Origin: Candidatus Schekmanbacteria bacterium
Lineage (GTDB): Bacteria; Schekmanbacteria; GWA2-38-11; J061
DNA length: 64,000 nucleotides
NCBI GenBank assembly: GCA_016219965.1
Contig: JACRJM010000007.1
Location: forward strand, 62,001 to 126,000
Direction: 5' to 3'
Part shown: positions 17,345-26,716 of the stretch, one piece after another
How positions within the stretch are numbered: the stretch's first letter is position 1
Layout of the letters: every line of letters starts with the position of its first letter
Made by a program: the position numbers and the translations under genes
The notes under the pieces: model-generated
Told to the model about the DNA's origin: nothing
Seen by the model: the letters and a program-made list of their open reading frames with translations, nothing else
Database searches by the model: none

Positions 17345-18406
17345 ATGGATAAAATCTACGAGCTAAAAGACAAAGTATTTCTTCTTGACCCGTCATCCCA
17401 TATGAATGGCCTTATAGCAGAAAGGCTCAAAGTCATAGTCAGAGAAATTTCCAAGTTATATCCTGACTGTTCCATTCTGCTTGGAGGCAGCATGGCCTAC
17501 GGAGAAGGGAAAATAAAAATATCAGAAGATGGGACCCATACGGTTGCAAGCGATGCAGATATATTCCTTGTTTTCCCGTCACTGTTTAAGTGCCTTGCGG
17601 CAAGAAAAGATGCAAGACTCTTATCAATATCAGGCCTGGAAGGAGCCCTCAAATCAGTCGAATTCGTAGTAGCCTGGGAAGGAGCCTTAAAACTAAATCT
17701 TACCACAATTGCTGGAGAGCCTCTCAAGGAAAGCAGCTCAATTGTTAATACACTCAATTCTCTTCATGCACCCGAACCAATAAATAATTTGAAGCGCGCA
17801 TACAAGTTTCTGATCAAGGCAGTAAGTATGGAAAGCGGAAGTGAAGAATTTTACAGAAAATCTGTAATACAGGCTTTTCAGGCACTCCTGCTAGCAAATG
17901 AAAGAAAATTCGGTTACAATGAATGGAAAAACTTTTACAGCCTCAAATACTGCATACAAAAAGCGGAAAATTATTCACATATCCTGGACAAACAGCTTGC
18001 AGTTTTTGTTCAAAATGCCATCAGCTGCCAGCTTTCCGGCAGAGAGGTAAATTTCAGCAGTCCTGTTGAACAATACCGGCTCATCAGTGAACTTCTCAGG
18101 ATAGTGAGGGATAAAGTATCTATCAGTTTCAAACTTAATGACTATCTAAGGTTTATGGCATATCATTTTCAAAGGAAACAGTTCATAAATCCGTTTACCA
18201 ATTCAACGATACTTTTTTTTGAAACTGCAGATAAAATTTTAGAGCTCTTTGATAAGCAAAATATATCAGAAAATGAAGCTTTAGATTATTTTCTAAAACT
18301 TACAGGTGAAAAACTCGACCCTGCAGTTGGTGTTAATAAAATTATAAAAAAAATGGCTGATGTGCTGATGGTTTATGATAAGGCATATTTACATAAAGTA
18401 TCATAA
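17345..18406 (+). CDS. Predicted nucleotidyltransferase-fold protein
   Basis: A 353-aa protein. Residues 45-76 carry the pol-beta-type nucleotidyltransferase signature: LLGGSMAYGEG (GGS at 47-49), then SDADIFLVF (D70 and D72 as the metal-binding pair). A third acidic residue is less clear (SVEFVVAW, about 107-114). The rest is helical (about 150-350), like the helical partner domains of such enzymes. The substrate cannot be predicted: it could modify a tRNA, a small molecule or a protein. It is monocistronic, divergent from the DUF362 gene and upstream of the glycan-island promoter. Confidence 0.65.
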   Translation: MDKIYELKDKVFLLDPSSHMNGLIAERLKVIVREISKLYPDCSILLGGSMAYGEGKIKISEDGTHTVASDADIFLVFPSLFKCLAARKDARLLSISGLEGALKSVEFVVAWEGALKLNLTTIAGEPLKESSSIVNTLNSLHAPEPINNLKRAYKFLIKAVSMESGSEEFYRKSVIQAFQALLLANERKFGYNEWKNFYSLKYCIQKAENYSHILDKQLAVFVQNAISCQLSGREVNFSSPVEQYRLISELLRIVRDKVSISFKLNDYLRFMAYHFQRKQFINPFTNSTILFFETADKILELFDKQNISENEALDYFLKLTGEKLDPAVGVNKIIKKMADVLMVYDKAYLHKVS

Positions 18407-18428
18407 CAACCTTAAAGTTGAGATAAAT

Positions 18429-18455
18429 TTGACACCCCTATTGTTTTAATATAAT
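18429..18455 (+). promoter_or_regulatory. Strong candidate promoter of the first glycan-island transcript
   Basis: Perfect boxes on both sides: TTGACA at 18429-18434 and TATAAT at 18450-18455, with a short 15-nt spacer. It lies in the 120-nt gap between the nucleotidyltransferase-fold gene and the DegT gene at 18527, leaving a leader of about 65 nt. It would drive the run 18527-22954. Confidence 0.6.
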
Positions 18456-18526
18456 TTAAAAAATGTTAGTAACTTAAGTTTAATACCGAATATTTGCGCG
18501 GTTTTTAATTTTAAATCCTATTATTT

Positions 18527-19735
18527 ATGAGAAAAATAACAGTTGGTAGTGCAATAATCTCTGACAGAGCTAAAGCATTGGTTAATCAGGCCTTAGACTC
18601 AAATAGAATATCTAGCGGCAAATTTGTTTCTGAGTTTGAAAAGTTATTTGCAAAGTATCATGGAGTAAGAAATGCGATATCTGTCAGTACAGGCTCTGAT
18701 GCAGATACATTGGCGTTGGTTGCATGCGGCGGTTATCCCACGAAAAGAGAAAGTGAGATAATAATACCGGCATTGACATTTGTTTCTTGTGCCAATTCTG
18801 TCTTGCATGCAGGATTTATTCCAAGATTCGTAGATATAGATCCTCTAACTTATCAGATCGATCCTTCTGAAATTGAAAAAGCCTTATCTTCCGATTCGAG
18901 CAAGGTGAAGGGGATAATGCCTGTCCACCTTTTTGGACGTCCGGCTAATATGGATCCAATAAAGGAAATAGCAAAGAAATATAATCTTTTTATTGTAGAA
19001 GATGCTGCTGAAGCTCATGGAGCAGAATATAAAGGAGCTAAAGTAGGAACAATAGGGGATGCAGGAGCCTTTAGTTTTTATGTTGCCCATATAATTACTA
19101 CAGGTGAAGGAGGGGCAGTAATAACTAACAATAATGAATATGCAGGAATCCTTAGGTCTCTCAGAGCTCATGGAAGGGCGTGTAAATGTGAAAAATGCGT
19201 TCTGAATATTGATTCATCTTATTGTCCATTAAGATTTGAATATGGAGAGGGAATAGATACGAGATTTTTCTTTGAACGGATAGGTTATTCAAGTAAAATG
19301 AATGAGCTTGAAGCTGCGTTAGGAATAGCTGATATTGAGAAACTAGACGAAATAATAAACAAGCGAAGGAGTAATTTGTTCTATTTGAATAAAGAACTTT
19401 CAAAATATAAAGACTTTTTCCAATTCTTTGAAGAAATGCCAAACGAAAGAATTAGTCCTCTTGTCTATCCATTAGTAATTCGTCCAGAAGCATCCTTCAC
19501 CAGAAAAGACATAACTGATTTTCTTGAAAGAAAAGGGATTGAGACCAGGCCAATGTTTGGCTCTATCCCAACGCAACAGCCCGCTTACAAGTTTATTGGA
19601 CACCGAGAGGGAGACTTTAAGAATTCAGAATTTATAGGTAAGAATGGGTTTTACATAGGTACACATCAGGGGCTAAACCAGGAAGATCTGGATTATATTT
19701 TAACGGTGTTTGAAGATTTTATTAAAAAACATTGA
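18527..19735 (+). CDS. DegT-family sugar 3-dehydratase-like PLP enzyme with His188 and a Cys cluster
   Basis: A 402-aa DegT/DnrJ/EryC1 protein. It has the fold's marks: STGSDADTLAL, IIPALTFVSCANSVLHAG, EDAAEAHG (D159). The lysine that binds PLP in aminotransferases is histidine: FSFYVAHIITTGEGGA, H188. His at this place defines the 3-dehydratases ColD and RfbH/E1. After it comes a cluster C219-x-C221-x2-C224-x8-C233, like the iron-sulphur region of RfbH/E1 (CDP-4-keto-6-deoxyglucose 3-dehydrase). It therefore probably removes the C3 hydroxyl of a nucleotide sugar, using an Fe-S cluster. No E3-type reductase gene is visible nearby. Confidence 0.85.
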   Translation: MRKITVGSAIISDRAKALVNQALDSNRISSGKFVSEFEKLFAKYHGVRNAISVSTGSDADTLALVACGGYPTKRESEIIIPALTFVSCANSVLHAGFIPRFVDIDPLTYQIDPSEIEKALSSDSSKVKGIMPVHLFGRPANMDPIKEIAKKYNLFIVEDAAEAHGAEYKGAKVGTIGDAGAFSFYVAHIITTGEGGAVITNNNEYAGILRSLRAHGRACKCEKCVLNIDSSYCPLRFEYGEGIDTRFFFERIGYSSKMNELEAALGIADIEKLDEIINKRRSNLFYLNKELSKYKDFFQFFEEMPNERISPLVYPLVIRPEASFTRKDITDFLERKGIETRPMFGSIPTQQPAYKFIGHREGDFKNSEFIGKNGFYIGTHQGLNQEDLDYILTVFEDFIKKH

Positions 19736-20481
19736 GCATATCTAAGGAATACGATTTGCAGGAAAGCGAAGTAAAGAAAACTCTCGTCGTTATTCCCACT
19801 TATAACGAAAGAGAAAACATTGCAAAACTTACCGAGCAATTATTAGAAATTTCATCTGATATTTCTATTCTGATCGTTGACGATGACTCTCCTGATGGTA
19901 CCGGGAAAATTGCAGATGAACTAACTTCAGCTTCCACAAGAATAAAAGCAATTCACAGAAAAGGGAAAGGTGGAAGAGGTTCTGCATGTGTTGAAGGATT
20001 TAAATACGCTCTCGCTAATGATTTTGATTATGTATTTGAAATGGATGCTGACTTTTCCCATAACCCGCAGGAAATTCCCCTGTTCTTTGACAAGATAAAG
20101 TCCTATGACATGGTAATCGGGTCAAGATATCTTAAAGGGAGCAAGATAGTTGACTGGACTCTTGCCAGAAGAGTCTTTAGCAAAATAGCAAATTTTTACG
20201 CCCGAACCATATTAGGAATACCGATTTCTGATTATACAAATGGATATAGGATTTATAAGAAAAAGGTCATAAGTAACCTAGACTTTGAAAAGATAACATC
20301 AAAGGGATATATCGTTCTCAGCGAAATGGCATACCAGGTATATAGAAAAGGCTTCAGGATAGGAGAGGTCCCTACTCTATTTGTTAACAGAAAAAGAGGA
20401 CAATCAAATCTGTCTTTTCAAGAGATTTATACTGCTTTTACAGGTGTTCTGAAAGTCAAGTTTAGATATCTTTCGTCTTAA
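19732..20481 (+). CDS. GT2 polyprenol-monophosphomannose-synthase-like
   Basis: A 249-aa GT-A protein with TLVVIPTYNERENIAKL, ILIVDDDSPDGTGKIAD (with the DDDSPDGT signature of DPM1-type enzymes), FEMDADFSHNPQEIP and GSRYLKGSKIVDW. It likely makes polyprenyl-phosphate-mannose or another hexose. The start is TTG 19732, overlapping the preceding TGA as TTGA, so it is translated by coupling to the DegT gene. An SGNH hydrolase and a GT-C protein follow in the same run. Confidence 0.9.
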   Translation: MSISKEYDLQESEVKKTLVVIPTYNERENIAKLTEQLLEISSDISILIVDDDSPDGTGKIADELTSASTRIKAIHRKGKGGRGSACVEGFKYALANDFDYVFEMDADFSHNPQEIPLFFDKIKSYDMVIGSRYLKGSKIVDWTLARRVFSKIANFYARTILGIPISDYTNGYRIYKKKVISNLDFEKITSKGYIVLSEMAYQVYRKGFRIGEVPTLFVNRKRGQSNLSFQEIYTAFTGVLKVKFRYLSS

Positions 20482-20499
20482 TCCAGATATGTTTCTTTA

Positions 20500-21504
20500 A
20501 TGAAAAAAGAAAATCTTAAAACTTTTTTCCAGAATATTACCCTCCTTTTTGCAAGTATAATTTTAATTCTATTAGTAATTGAGATCTTCATAAGAGCAAC
20601 AGGCTATAGAGATAGATATGAAGCAGATGAAAAAAAAGCTCTCCAGTGGCAGTATGACACCAAGAAGACTCACAATTCTTTAGGATTCCGGGATTATGAA
20701 TACTCCGTTGAAAAACCCAAAGGTGTTTTTAGAATATTTGTGCTGGGTGATTCGTACTCCTATGGACAGGGTCTCGATATGACGGAAACATATTCAAAGG
20801 TTTTGGAAAAAACATTAAATGATAAATATCCTTCAAAACATTTCGAGGTGATAAACTCAAGTTTCCTGGGTTTAGATACGGAAAGAGAATTCCAAAGGTT
20901 AAAAAATGAAGGGATAAGGCTTTCGCCTGACATGGTAATACTTGGTTACTGCCTGAATGATCCTTCTCACGATTCAGGAATGACCCAATGGCATGAAGAG
21001 GAGAAAAAAGAAAAGCTTAAATTGCTGTTTAACAATAAAAGATTGCTCGATATCTCAGATCTTTATTGGTTTTTGAAAATGAAGGTAGACGAGTTATTAA
21101 GCAAGGATATATTCACACGCTCCTTTTTAAAAGTATATGATAAAGATTCCATGGTTTGGAAAGATTTTGAAAACTCATTTAATAATATCTGTAATTTGAC
21201 CAGAGAAAAAGATATTCCATTGTTAGTAGTTATTTTCCCTTATTTCTATCAGTTAAACGAGAATTATCCTTTTTCCAAGGCACATTCACAGGTAATAAAA
21301 TTATGTGAGGAAAATGGAGTGAAGGAATTAGATCTGTTTAATTCCTACAAAGGTATTCCTGATAAATCTCTTTGGGTAAAGACTACTGCACCCACAAACA
21401 CTCATCCCAATGCAAAAGCCCATCAGATAGCCGCATCTGAGATATTTAATGAAATCAGCAAAGATCCTTATTTTAGAATCAATAACTATTTAAAACTTAA
21501 TTAA
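20500..21504 (+). CDS. SGNH/GDSL-type hydrolase with N-terminal membrane anchor
   Basis: A 334-aa protein with a hydrophobic segment at about residues 13-31 and a periplasmic SGNH domain. Block I is FVLGDSYSYGQG (GDS serine nucleophile), block III is GYCLNDPSHD with the catalytic asparagine, and the C-terminal block is TNTHPNAKAH with the histidine; the usual aspartate before it is not evident. Such enzymes add or remove acyl groups on glycans. It lies 18 nt after a GT2 and ends 1 nt before a GT-C gene. Confidence 0.82.
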   Translation: MKKENLKTFFQNITLLFASIILILLVIEIFIRATGYRDRYEADEKKALQWQYDTKKTHNSLGFRDYEYSVEKPKGVFRIFVLGDSYSYGQGLDMTETYSKVLEKTLNDKYPSKHFEVINSSFLGLDTEREFQRLKNEGIRLSPDMVILGYCLNDPSHDSGMTQWHEEEKKEKLKLLFNNKRLLDISDLYWFLKMKVDELLSKDIFTRSFLKVYDKDSMVWKDFENSFNNICNLTREKDIPLLVVIFPYFYQLNENYPFSKAHSQVIKLCEENGVKELDLFNSYKGIPDKSLWVKTTAPTNTHPNAKAHQIAASEIFNEISKDPYFRINNYLKLN

Positions 21505-21505
21505 T

Positions 21506-22954
21506 GTGAAAAAAAAGTTTATTGTCTTTTTTGGTTTTACATTCCTGCTATCGCGAATACCATTTCTGAATATGGGTTTTGGAAGCGACATTGATTCATG
21601 GGTCTATGCTGATACTGGTTTTGCAATATTTAAAACAGGAAAATATTTCGCATCAAGAGGAATTGGATTCCCTATATATGAATTCCTGCTTGCCCTGCTT
21701 CAGAAAATAAATGAAACAATAGGAATATCTGATTGGCTTTTTACCAATGGCCTTTCTATGATTACATCTATTGCTTGTCTTATTTTATTCTACAAAATAC
21801 TTACAAAATGGGAAGTAGAACACAGAGAGCTTCTGCTTATTGCCTTTACTTTCATGCCTGTCGTCTGGAAAAACAGCATCAATACAATGGACTATATGTT
21901 GTCCCTCATGTTTATACTTTTCTCGCAATACCTGATACTCCAGGGGAAGTTTCCATTAAGCGCAATAGCACTGGGATTAGCCGTTGGATCACGTCCAACG
22001 AATGGAGTTATGCTTTTGCCATTGCTTTATCTTATATGGAAAGAGAATAAAAAAGAGATACCCAGATTTATAATAGTTTTTTTTATTACTTCATTTTTAT
22101 TTTTTATCCCATTCCTTTATAGCTATAAACTATTCTCTCCCGAGGAGTACAAGAATTACATGTATCCTCCTTCAACATTTACAATGAACCTGTCAAAAAT
22201 AGGATACAGAATATTTTATGAGTTTATAGGCATTGATGCAGCAATATTTCTTTTAATTCTCATCCCTTTTTCAAAGGAAAAGTTGAAAGTTTATTTTGAA
22301 GCTGCGAAAGAAAAAAACAAGGTAGTAGTTTTTTCCACTATTACAATTTTGGTCTTTCTTGCATTATTCATAAAATATCCCTTTCAGCCAGAATATCTGA
22401 TTCCTTTGCTCCCATCAGCTTTTATCCTTTCAGGAATATTTTTTAAAAAAAGGAATTTAATAATTCTAAGTTTGCTCGTTATTTTGAATGGTTTTCTAAT
22501 TATTCCTGGAGTTGATTTTATTTTTAATAGCAACGGAGAGGTAAGCATAAAGCCGGTACCTGTTAGCAAGGGAACATTGATAACAGACATTGAAAAGAGA
22601 AATAATATTCTAGAGTTCAGAAAGCTTCTTCCTAACCTCGATTTCAAAGAACATTCAATAGTAATCTGGCATGAATATCAACCTGTATATGTCTACTTTA
22701 ACAGAAATGAAATATTTGAAACTGGGACTTATTTTAATTCAAAGCGGCATTTAATCTGTTTGGATTATGTTTTCGATCCAAAAAAAGATATCTATATGAC
22801 TCATCTTGTTCCGGACGAGCTGCGTGGTTTATTAACTGACCATAATATATATTATATTCCATGTGCTGTAAGAGTAATCAGAGGCAAGTCAAATATTGAA
22901 CTATTGAAATATAATCCAATTTTATTAAGCAAACTAAAATCCATGGATTATTAG
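21506..22954 (+). CDS. GT-C-type membrane glycosyltransferase (ArnT/PMT-like)
   Basis: A 482-aa polytopic protein with roughly eight to ten membrane segments and a soluble C-terminal domain of about 130 residues. The first loop holds GFGSDIDSWVYADTGFAI, an acidic motif typical of GT-C enzymes, and ALGLAVGSRPTNGVMLLPLL is the usual mid-protein signature after the fifth helix. It probably uses a polyprenyl-phosphate sugar. Start GTG 21506, directly after the SGNH gene. It converges with the SGNH gene at 22970 across a 15-nt gap. Confidence 0.8.
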   Translation: MKKKFIVFFGFTFLLSRIPFLNMGFGSDIDSWVYADTGFAIFKTGKYFASRGIGFPIYEFLLALLQKINETIGISDWLFTNGLSMITSIACLILFYKILTKWEVEHRELLLIAFTFMPVVWKNSINTMDYMLSLMFILFSQYLILQGKFPLSAIALGLAVGSRPTNGVMLLPLLYLIWKENKKEIPRFIIVFFITSFLFFIPFLYSYKLFSPEEYKNYMYPPSTFTMNLSKIGYRIFYEFIGIDAAIFLLILIPFSKEKLKVYFEAAKEKNKVVVFSTITILVFLALFIKYPFQPEYLIPLLPSAFILSGIFFKKRNLIILSLLVILNGFLIIPGVDFIFNSNGEVSIKPVPVSKGTLITDIEKRNNILEFRKLLPNLDFKEHSIVIWHEYQPVYVYFNRNEIFETGTYFNSKRHLICLDYVFDPKKDIYMTHLVPDELRGLLTDHNIYYIPCAVRVIRGKSNIELLKYNPILLSKLKSMDY

Positions 22955-22969
22955 ATTAAAGAAAAGAAT

Positions 22970-23986
22970 TCATTTGTGGCTAAGAATTGTTTTAGCAATT
23001 TCATTAGCTATCAGTTTTTCTCCCAAGAGATTGGGGTGAATCAAGTCTTTCCGGGGGTAAGGGTTGTCAAAAAGCTTTTCCCCTTTTTTTCCATTAAAGA
23101 GTTTTACAATATCAATTAATGGAACTTGTGACTCGACAGATACGGTTTTCACAATTTCATTGTAAAGGACATGATCCTTTAAAAAATTCTCCAAATAACT
23201 ATGAATCTGATCTTCAGTTTCTCCTGAGGGTTCATTGAGTATATAAACTTTTATACTGTGGCTTCTTGCAATCTTTATCATAGATTCAAGATTATTTTTG
23301 AAATCTGAAGGAGAAACTCTTCGAACTGACTTTACTTCTGAATTATCATTTCTTACCAACATCTTTTTTACGGAAGTAATGGCCTTATTTAAGGCCTGAT
23401 AAACTCTAAACTTATTAAGCAGGGTATCTATATAATAAAAATAGATGTTTACTTTCTGGTATTTGTCCGGAATCTGATGAGTGGTTCTTATGTCATTCCA
23501 CCCATAAGATATTATAATAATGTCAGGATTTAACCCTAACACTCTTTTCTCGAGAAGTTGTAATCCCTGGTAAGAACTATAATCAGGAATTCCCGCATTA
23601 ATAACTTCATATTTTTCTTTAGGGGAAGAACTATTTAAAATCTTCTCGAGTTCATCAGGATAAGATGTCCATTTTATTTCAAAACCAAACGTGCAAGAAT
23701 TACCCATACAGACAATGCGGGTTTTCATGGGATCTTTTTGTAATGTGAATTCCTTACCCCTGAAACCAAAGGAATTGACTCTGACAGAACCATCTTCGCT
23801 AATAAAGTTTGGTTTTAATTTATATAATAAATAAGGATCTCTTTCCCATCTTGGGTTATCATAAGTCCAGCTTGGATAGTAATGAAACCCTGAATACCTT
23901 AAAGCAAATTCTGTTACAGAAAAAAGCAAAAAAAAAGGTATTAAAGAAAATACTATTGTTTTTTTTATTCCTAGGGATGGCTTCAT
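22970..23986 (-). CDS. SGNH-type hydrolase with GNS variant, membrane-anchored
   Basis: A 338-aa protein from ATG 23986 (TTG 23992 would add two residues). N-terminal hydrophobic segment at about 9-25, then a periplasmic SGNH domain: block I is VCMGNSCTFGFE (GNS in place of GDS), block III is SYGWNDIRTTHQ, and the last block is DLIHPNLLGEKLIANE with the Asp-x-x-His pair. It resembles the proteins at 20500 and 55077 in plan. Probable role: deacetylase or acyl esterase for an exported glycan. It lies 29 nt after a methyltransferase on the same strand. Confidence 0.82.
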   Translation of the reverse strand: MKPSLGIKKTIVFSLIPFFLLFSVTEFALRYSGFHYYPSWTYDNPRWERDPYLLYKLKPNFISEDGSVRVNSFGFRGKEFTLQKDPMKTRIVCMGNSCTFGFEIKWTSYPDELEKILNSSSPKEKYEVINAGIPDYSSYQGLQLLEKRVLGLNPDIIIISYGWNDIRTTHQIPDKYQKVNIYFYYIDTLLNKFRVYQALNKAITSVKKMLVRNDNSEVKSVRRVSPSDFKNNLESMIKIARSHSIKVYILNEPSGETEDQIHSYLENFLKDHVLYNEIVKTVSVESQVPLIDIVKLFNGKKGEKLFDNPYPRKDLIHPNLLGEKLIANEIAKTILSHK

Positions 23987-24015
23987 TTTCAATATTTAAA
24001 TGCTATTAGATTACT

Positions 24016-24750
24016 TTACTTTTTTTCTTTTTGTCCTACCGCAATTATTGTCTGAGTATAAATACCATCAGCACTTCCTGTTTCAATGAGCATATATAAT
24101 TTTATTATTATCAGAATTATCTTCCAGAGCAAAAATCTAATGAATGATTTGATCCCATGGGGTACCGGCCCCATCGCATAGAAGCTGACATTTTCATACC
24201 CAGTTGCCCTTAATACCTGGCTTAAACTACTTTTTGTAAATGCAACGCTGTGGGTAAAATCATAATATCTGAATCTACTTCCAAATGGTGATTCTGCATT
24301 AGGGGTTTGAATTATAACTTTTCCTCCAGGCTTTAAAGCGTCAAATACCAAATCTAACAGTTCCATAATACTTTCTTTAGGATAATGTTCTATCAGGTCT
24401 TTTATAATTACAACGTCATAGGCATTTTGTTTGCCCTTCAAATAAATTATATTATCACTACATTCTACATCCGTTAGCCCAAGATTTTTTGCAACCTGGA
24501 TCTGTTCCGGGCTTATGTCTATCCCTGAAGTATTTTCATAACCAAGCTTCTTAAGAAAATAGACAAAACTACCACTGCCGCAACCAATATCAATGATGCT
24601 TGCATGTTTATTATCCGGAAGAAGTTTAGAATAATGCTTCCCCCATGAAGGGAACTGTTGTTTCTCTATTTTCTTAATATTTGCTTCACCAAAAATATGG
24701 GCAATATTGCTTGAAACATAAGTCGAATACAGCTTATCTCTGTAGCTCAT
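24016..24750 (-). CDS. Class I SAM-dependent methyltransferase
   Basis: A 244-aa methyltransferase of the UbiE/type 11-12 kind. Motif I is IDIGCGSGSFVYFLKKLG; then GIDISPEQIQVAKNLG, the acidic-loop region DVVIIKDLIEHYPKES, and VIIQTPNAESPFGSRFRYYD with the pattern of sugar or lipid methylases in polysaccharide clusters. A hydrophobic stretch near the C-terminus (about 207-225) may associate it with the membrane. AAAGGAAC precedes the ATG. It heads the pair with the SGNH gene at 22970 and is divergent from 24869. Confidence 0.88.
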   Translation of the reverse strand: MSYRDKLYSTYVSSNIAHIFGEANIKKIEKQQFPSWGKHYSKLLPDNKHASIIDIGCGSGSFVYFLKKLGYENTSGIDISPEQIQVAKNLGLTDVECSDNIIYLKGKQNAYDVVIIKDLIEHYPKESIMELLDLVFDALKPGGKVIIQTPNAESPFGSRFRYYDFTHSVAFTKSSLSQVLRATGYENVSFYAMGPVPHGIKSFIRFLLWKIILIIIKLYMLIETGSADGIYTQTIIAVGQKEKK

Positions 24751-24812
24751 ATTGTTCCTTTAATGGTATGGCGTTTTTAGTTTAGTTTTCATGATATGCG
24801 ATTTGAGTTTGC

Positions 24813-24840
24813 TTTACAAGACTCCAGCATATAATATAAT
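24813..24840 (+). promoter_or_regulatory. Candidate promoter for 24869-31793 run
   Basis: TTTACA at 24813-24818, 16 nt, TATAAT at 24835-24840 (a second TATAAT overlaps at 24830-24835). The start codon is 28 nt downstream, so the leader would be about 20 nt and has no clear ribosome-binding site. It sits in the divergent gap 24751-24868. Confidence 0.55.
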
Positions 24841-24868
24841 TTTGTTTAGCTTTAAAAACTTTGATTAA

Positions 24869-26692
24869 ATGAACAACCCCCAAGCAAAGCTTCGAGGAAT
24901 TTTATTGATTAACAAAACAAATCTTACAATACTGATTTTAGTAATTTGTGTCAGCCTGATCTTTGGGCTCCCCCATTTGTTAATTCCGGCTTTTCTTGGC
25001 CAGGAAAGCTCTTCTTATACCCCTTTAGTTGCCGGGTTAGAAAGTGTGTGCGGCATTACTCATGATGAATCTCTTTTTTATGCGGCACAGTTAAAAGAGA
25101 TTTTTGATGGGAAACCTTTTTTTTCTGATGTTGATTTGTATGAATACAGGAATACGCCAAATCCTTTTTCTACATTTCCTTATTTTCTCCTGGGGAATTT
25201 TGCAAAGCTTCTTGGCTCTGTTCAAAGACTTTTTATTTTTGCTGATTTTATCTTTCCACCTTTAATATTCTTATTCAGTTATATTTTCCTCCTGTCTCTG
25301 ACAGAAGAAGCTTTAGTGTCTATTTTCGGCAGTATGCTCTTAGTCTTCGGGTTGGATATGTTAAGATCTGTTTCAGCGATTGTAAAAGCCTGGTCAGGTT
25401 ATCAATATGCGTTTTGGAACTTTCCGCCAAACAATCCTCTTTCTCTCTCAAGATTCATAAATCCTGAATTCTCTTTGCCATTTTTCCTTTTAGCCCTGTT
25501 TTCCTTTCACCGCTGTATAAAAGAGAAATCTTTGTTTTACTCAATATTATCCGGAATTCTGCTGGGAATGCTCTTCCATTCATATATATATTTCTGGACA
25601 TTCTTTCTTGCCGGTATTTCTATTCTGTTTTTGTTTTATTTGTTTAAAAAAGATTTTTTGAGAATTAAGCTTATTCTTCTTGTAATTGGCATAGGGGTTT
25701 TGATTTCTATTCCTTATTTCATGAGGCAGATTGAATTCAGCAAATTTGTCAACCATGATGATATACTATCAAGGTATGGACTTGTAAAAGGAAGGTTTGT
25801 TGAATGGCATTCAACTATAGAATGCCTTATTGCTATCTTTTTGTTGTTTATCTATAAAAAAGTAAAAGATGATGATTTCCTTTTTCTTTTTTCTTTTATG
25901 GTTGGGGGAATAATATGCATTAACAGTCAGATTATAACCGGAAGCACAATTCAAAACCATCATTGGTTATTCTTAACAATCCAGCCATTCTTTATTTTTA
26001 TTTTATCATTTTTGATAAGCCGGTTTGCCAAAAAACAAAAAGAATCACATTTCCGCAGAAAAATGAATTTTAGTTTAATTTTAAAATTTCTGATTGTTTT
26101 TTTGCTAGTTTCAGGGTTAGTGAAACAGACTGTTTATGCTTCAAGAACTTACAGCACATACACCTTGACTAATGAAGAAAGTGAACTTTTTACATGGCTT
26201 AAGGAGAACAGTAAAAGAGACGATGTTGTGCTGTCTTTAAACAGAAGGATAAACGATTTAATACCTGTATATACTTACAATAAAATATTCTTACCCAATG
26301 GAATATTAACCTTTGCTTCAGATGAGGAAATCATTAGAAGACTTATAATCTCTTTTAAATTATATGGGACTGATGAGGCTTATTTAAAAGAAAATCTATC
26401 AAAGGATGAATGGGGCTTTCACTTGTTTCATGTAAAATATGCAAAGGTTTTTTATGGGGAAAGAGAAGTCTTTCCTGATAAAGTATTAAACGATATTCTT
26501 GTGAAATACAGATCATTATCGTCAAGCAGTATGTATGGCGATTTTAGAAAAAATAGACTTGATTACATATATCTGGGAACTTTTGAAAAAGGGATAAGCG
26601 GCAATATTTTTGGAGACAACCTGGCATTGAAGGAAGTTTTCAATAAAAACGGGAATCGCCTCTATAAAGTAATGTTCCCGCAGAAACAATAA
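24869..26692 (+). CDS. Large GT-C-like membrane protein
   Basis: A 607-aa polytopic protein with about ten to twelve hydrophobic segments and a soluble C-terminal part of about 170 residues (beginning YTLTNEESELFTWLKEN). The first loop contains CGITHDESLFYAAQLKEI, an acidic residue placed as in GT-C enzymes, then PNPFSTFPYFLLG. The C-terminal FTWLKENSKRDDVVLSLN pattern is common in GT-C proteins of polysaccharide loci. No exact family recognised. It is followed 24 nt later by a GT2 that could supply its donor. Confidence 0.7.
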   Translation: MNNPQAKLRGILLINKTNLTILILVICVSLIFGLPHLLIPAFLGQESSSYTPLVAGLESVCGITHDESLFYAAQLKEIFDGKPFFSDVDLYEYRNTPNPFSTFPYFLLGNFAKLLGSVQRLFIFADFIFPPLIFLFSYIFLLSLTEEALVSIFGSMLLVFGLDMLRSVSAIVKAWSGYQYAFWNFPPNNPLSLSRFINPEFSLPFFLLALFSFHRCIKEKSLFYSILSGILLGMLFHSYIYFWTFFLAGISILFLFYLFKKDFLRIKLILLVIGIGVLISIPYFMRQIEFSKFVNHDDILSRYGLVKGRFVEWHSTIECLIAIFLLFIYKKVKDDDFLFLFSFMVGGIICINSQIITGSTIQNHHWLFLTIQPFFIFILSFLISRFAKKQKESHFRRKMNFSLILKFLIVFLLVSGLVKQTVYASRTYSTYTLTNEESELFTWLKENSKRDDVVLSLNRRINDLIPVYTYNKIFLPNGILTFASDEEIIRRLIISFKLYGTDEAYLKENLSKDEWGFHLFHVKYAKVFYGEREVFPDKVLNDILVKYRSLSSSSMYGDFRKNRLDYIYLGTFEKGISGNIFGDNLALKEVFNKNGNRLYKVMFPQKQ

Positions 26693-26716
26693 TAACAATT
26701 TTTCAGAGAATATTAC

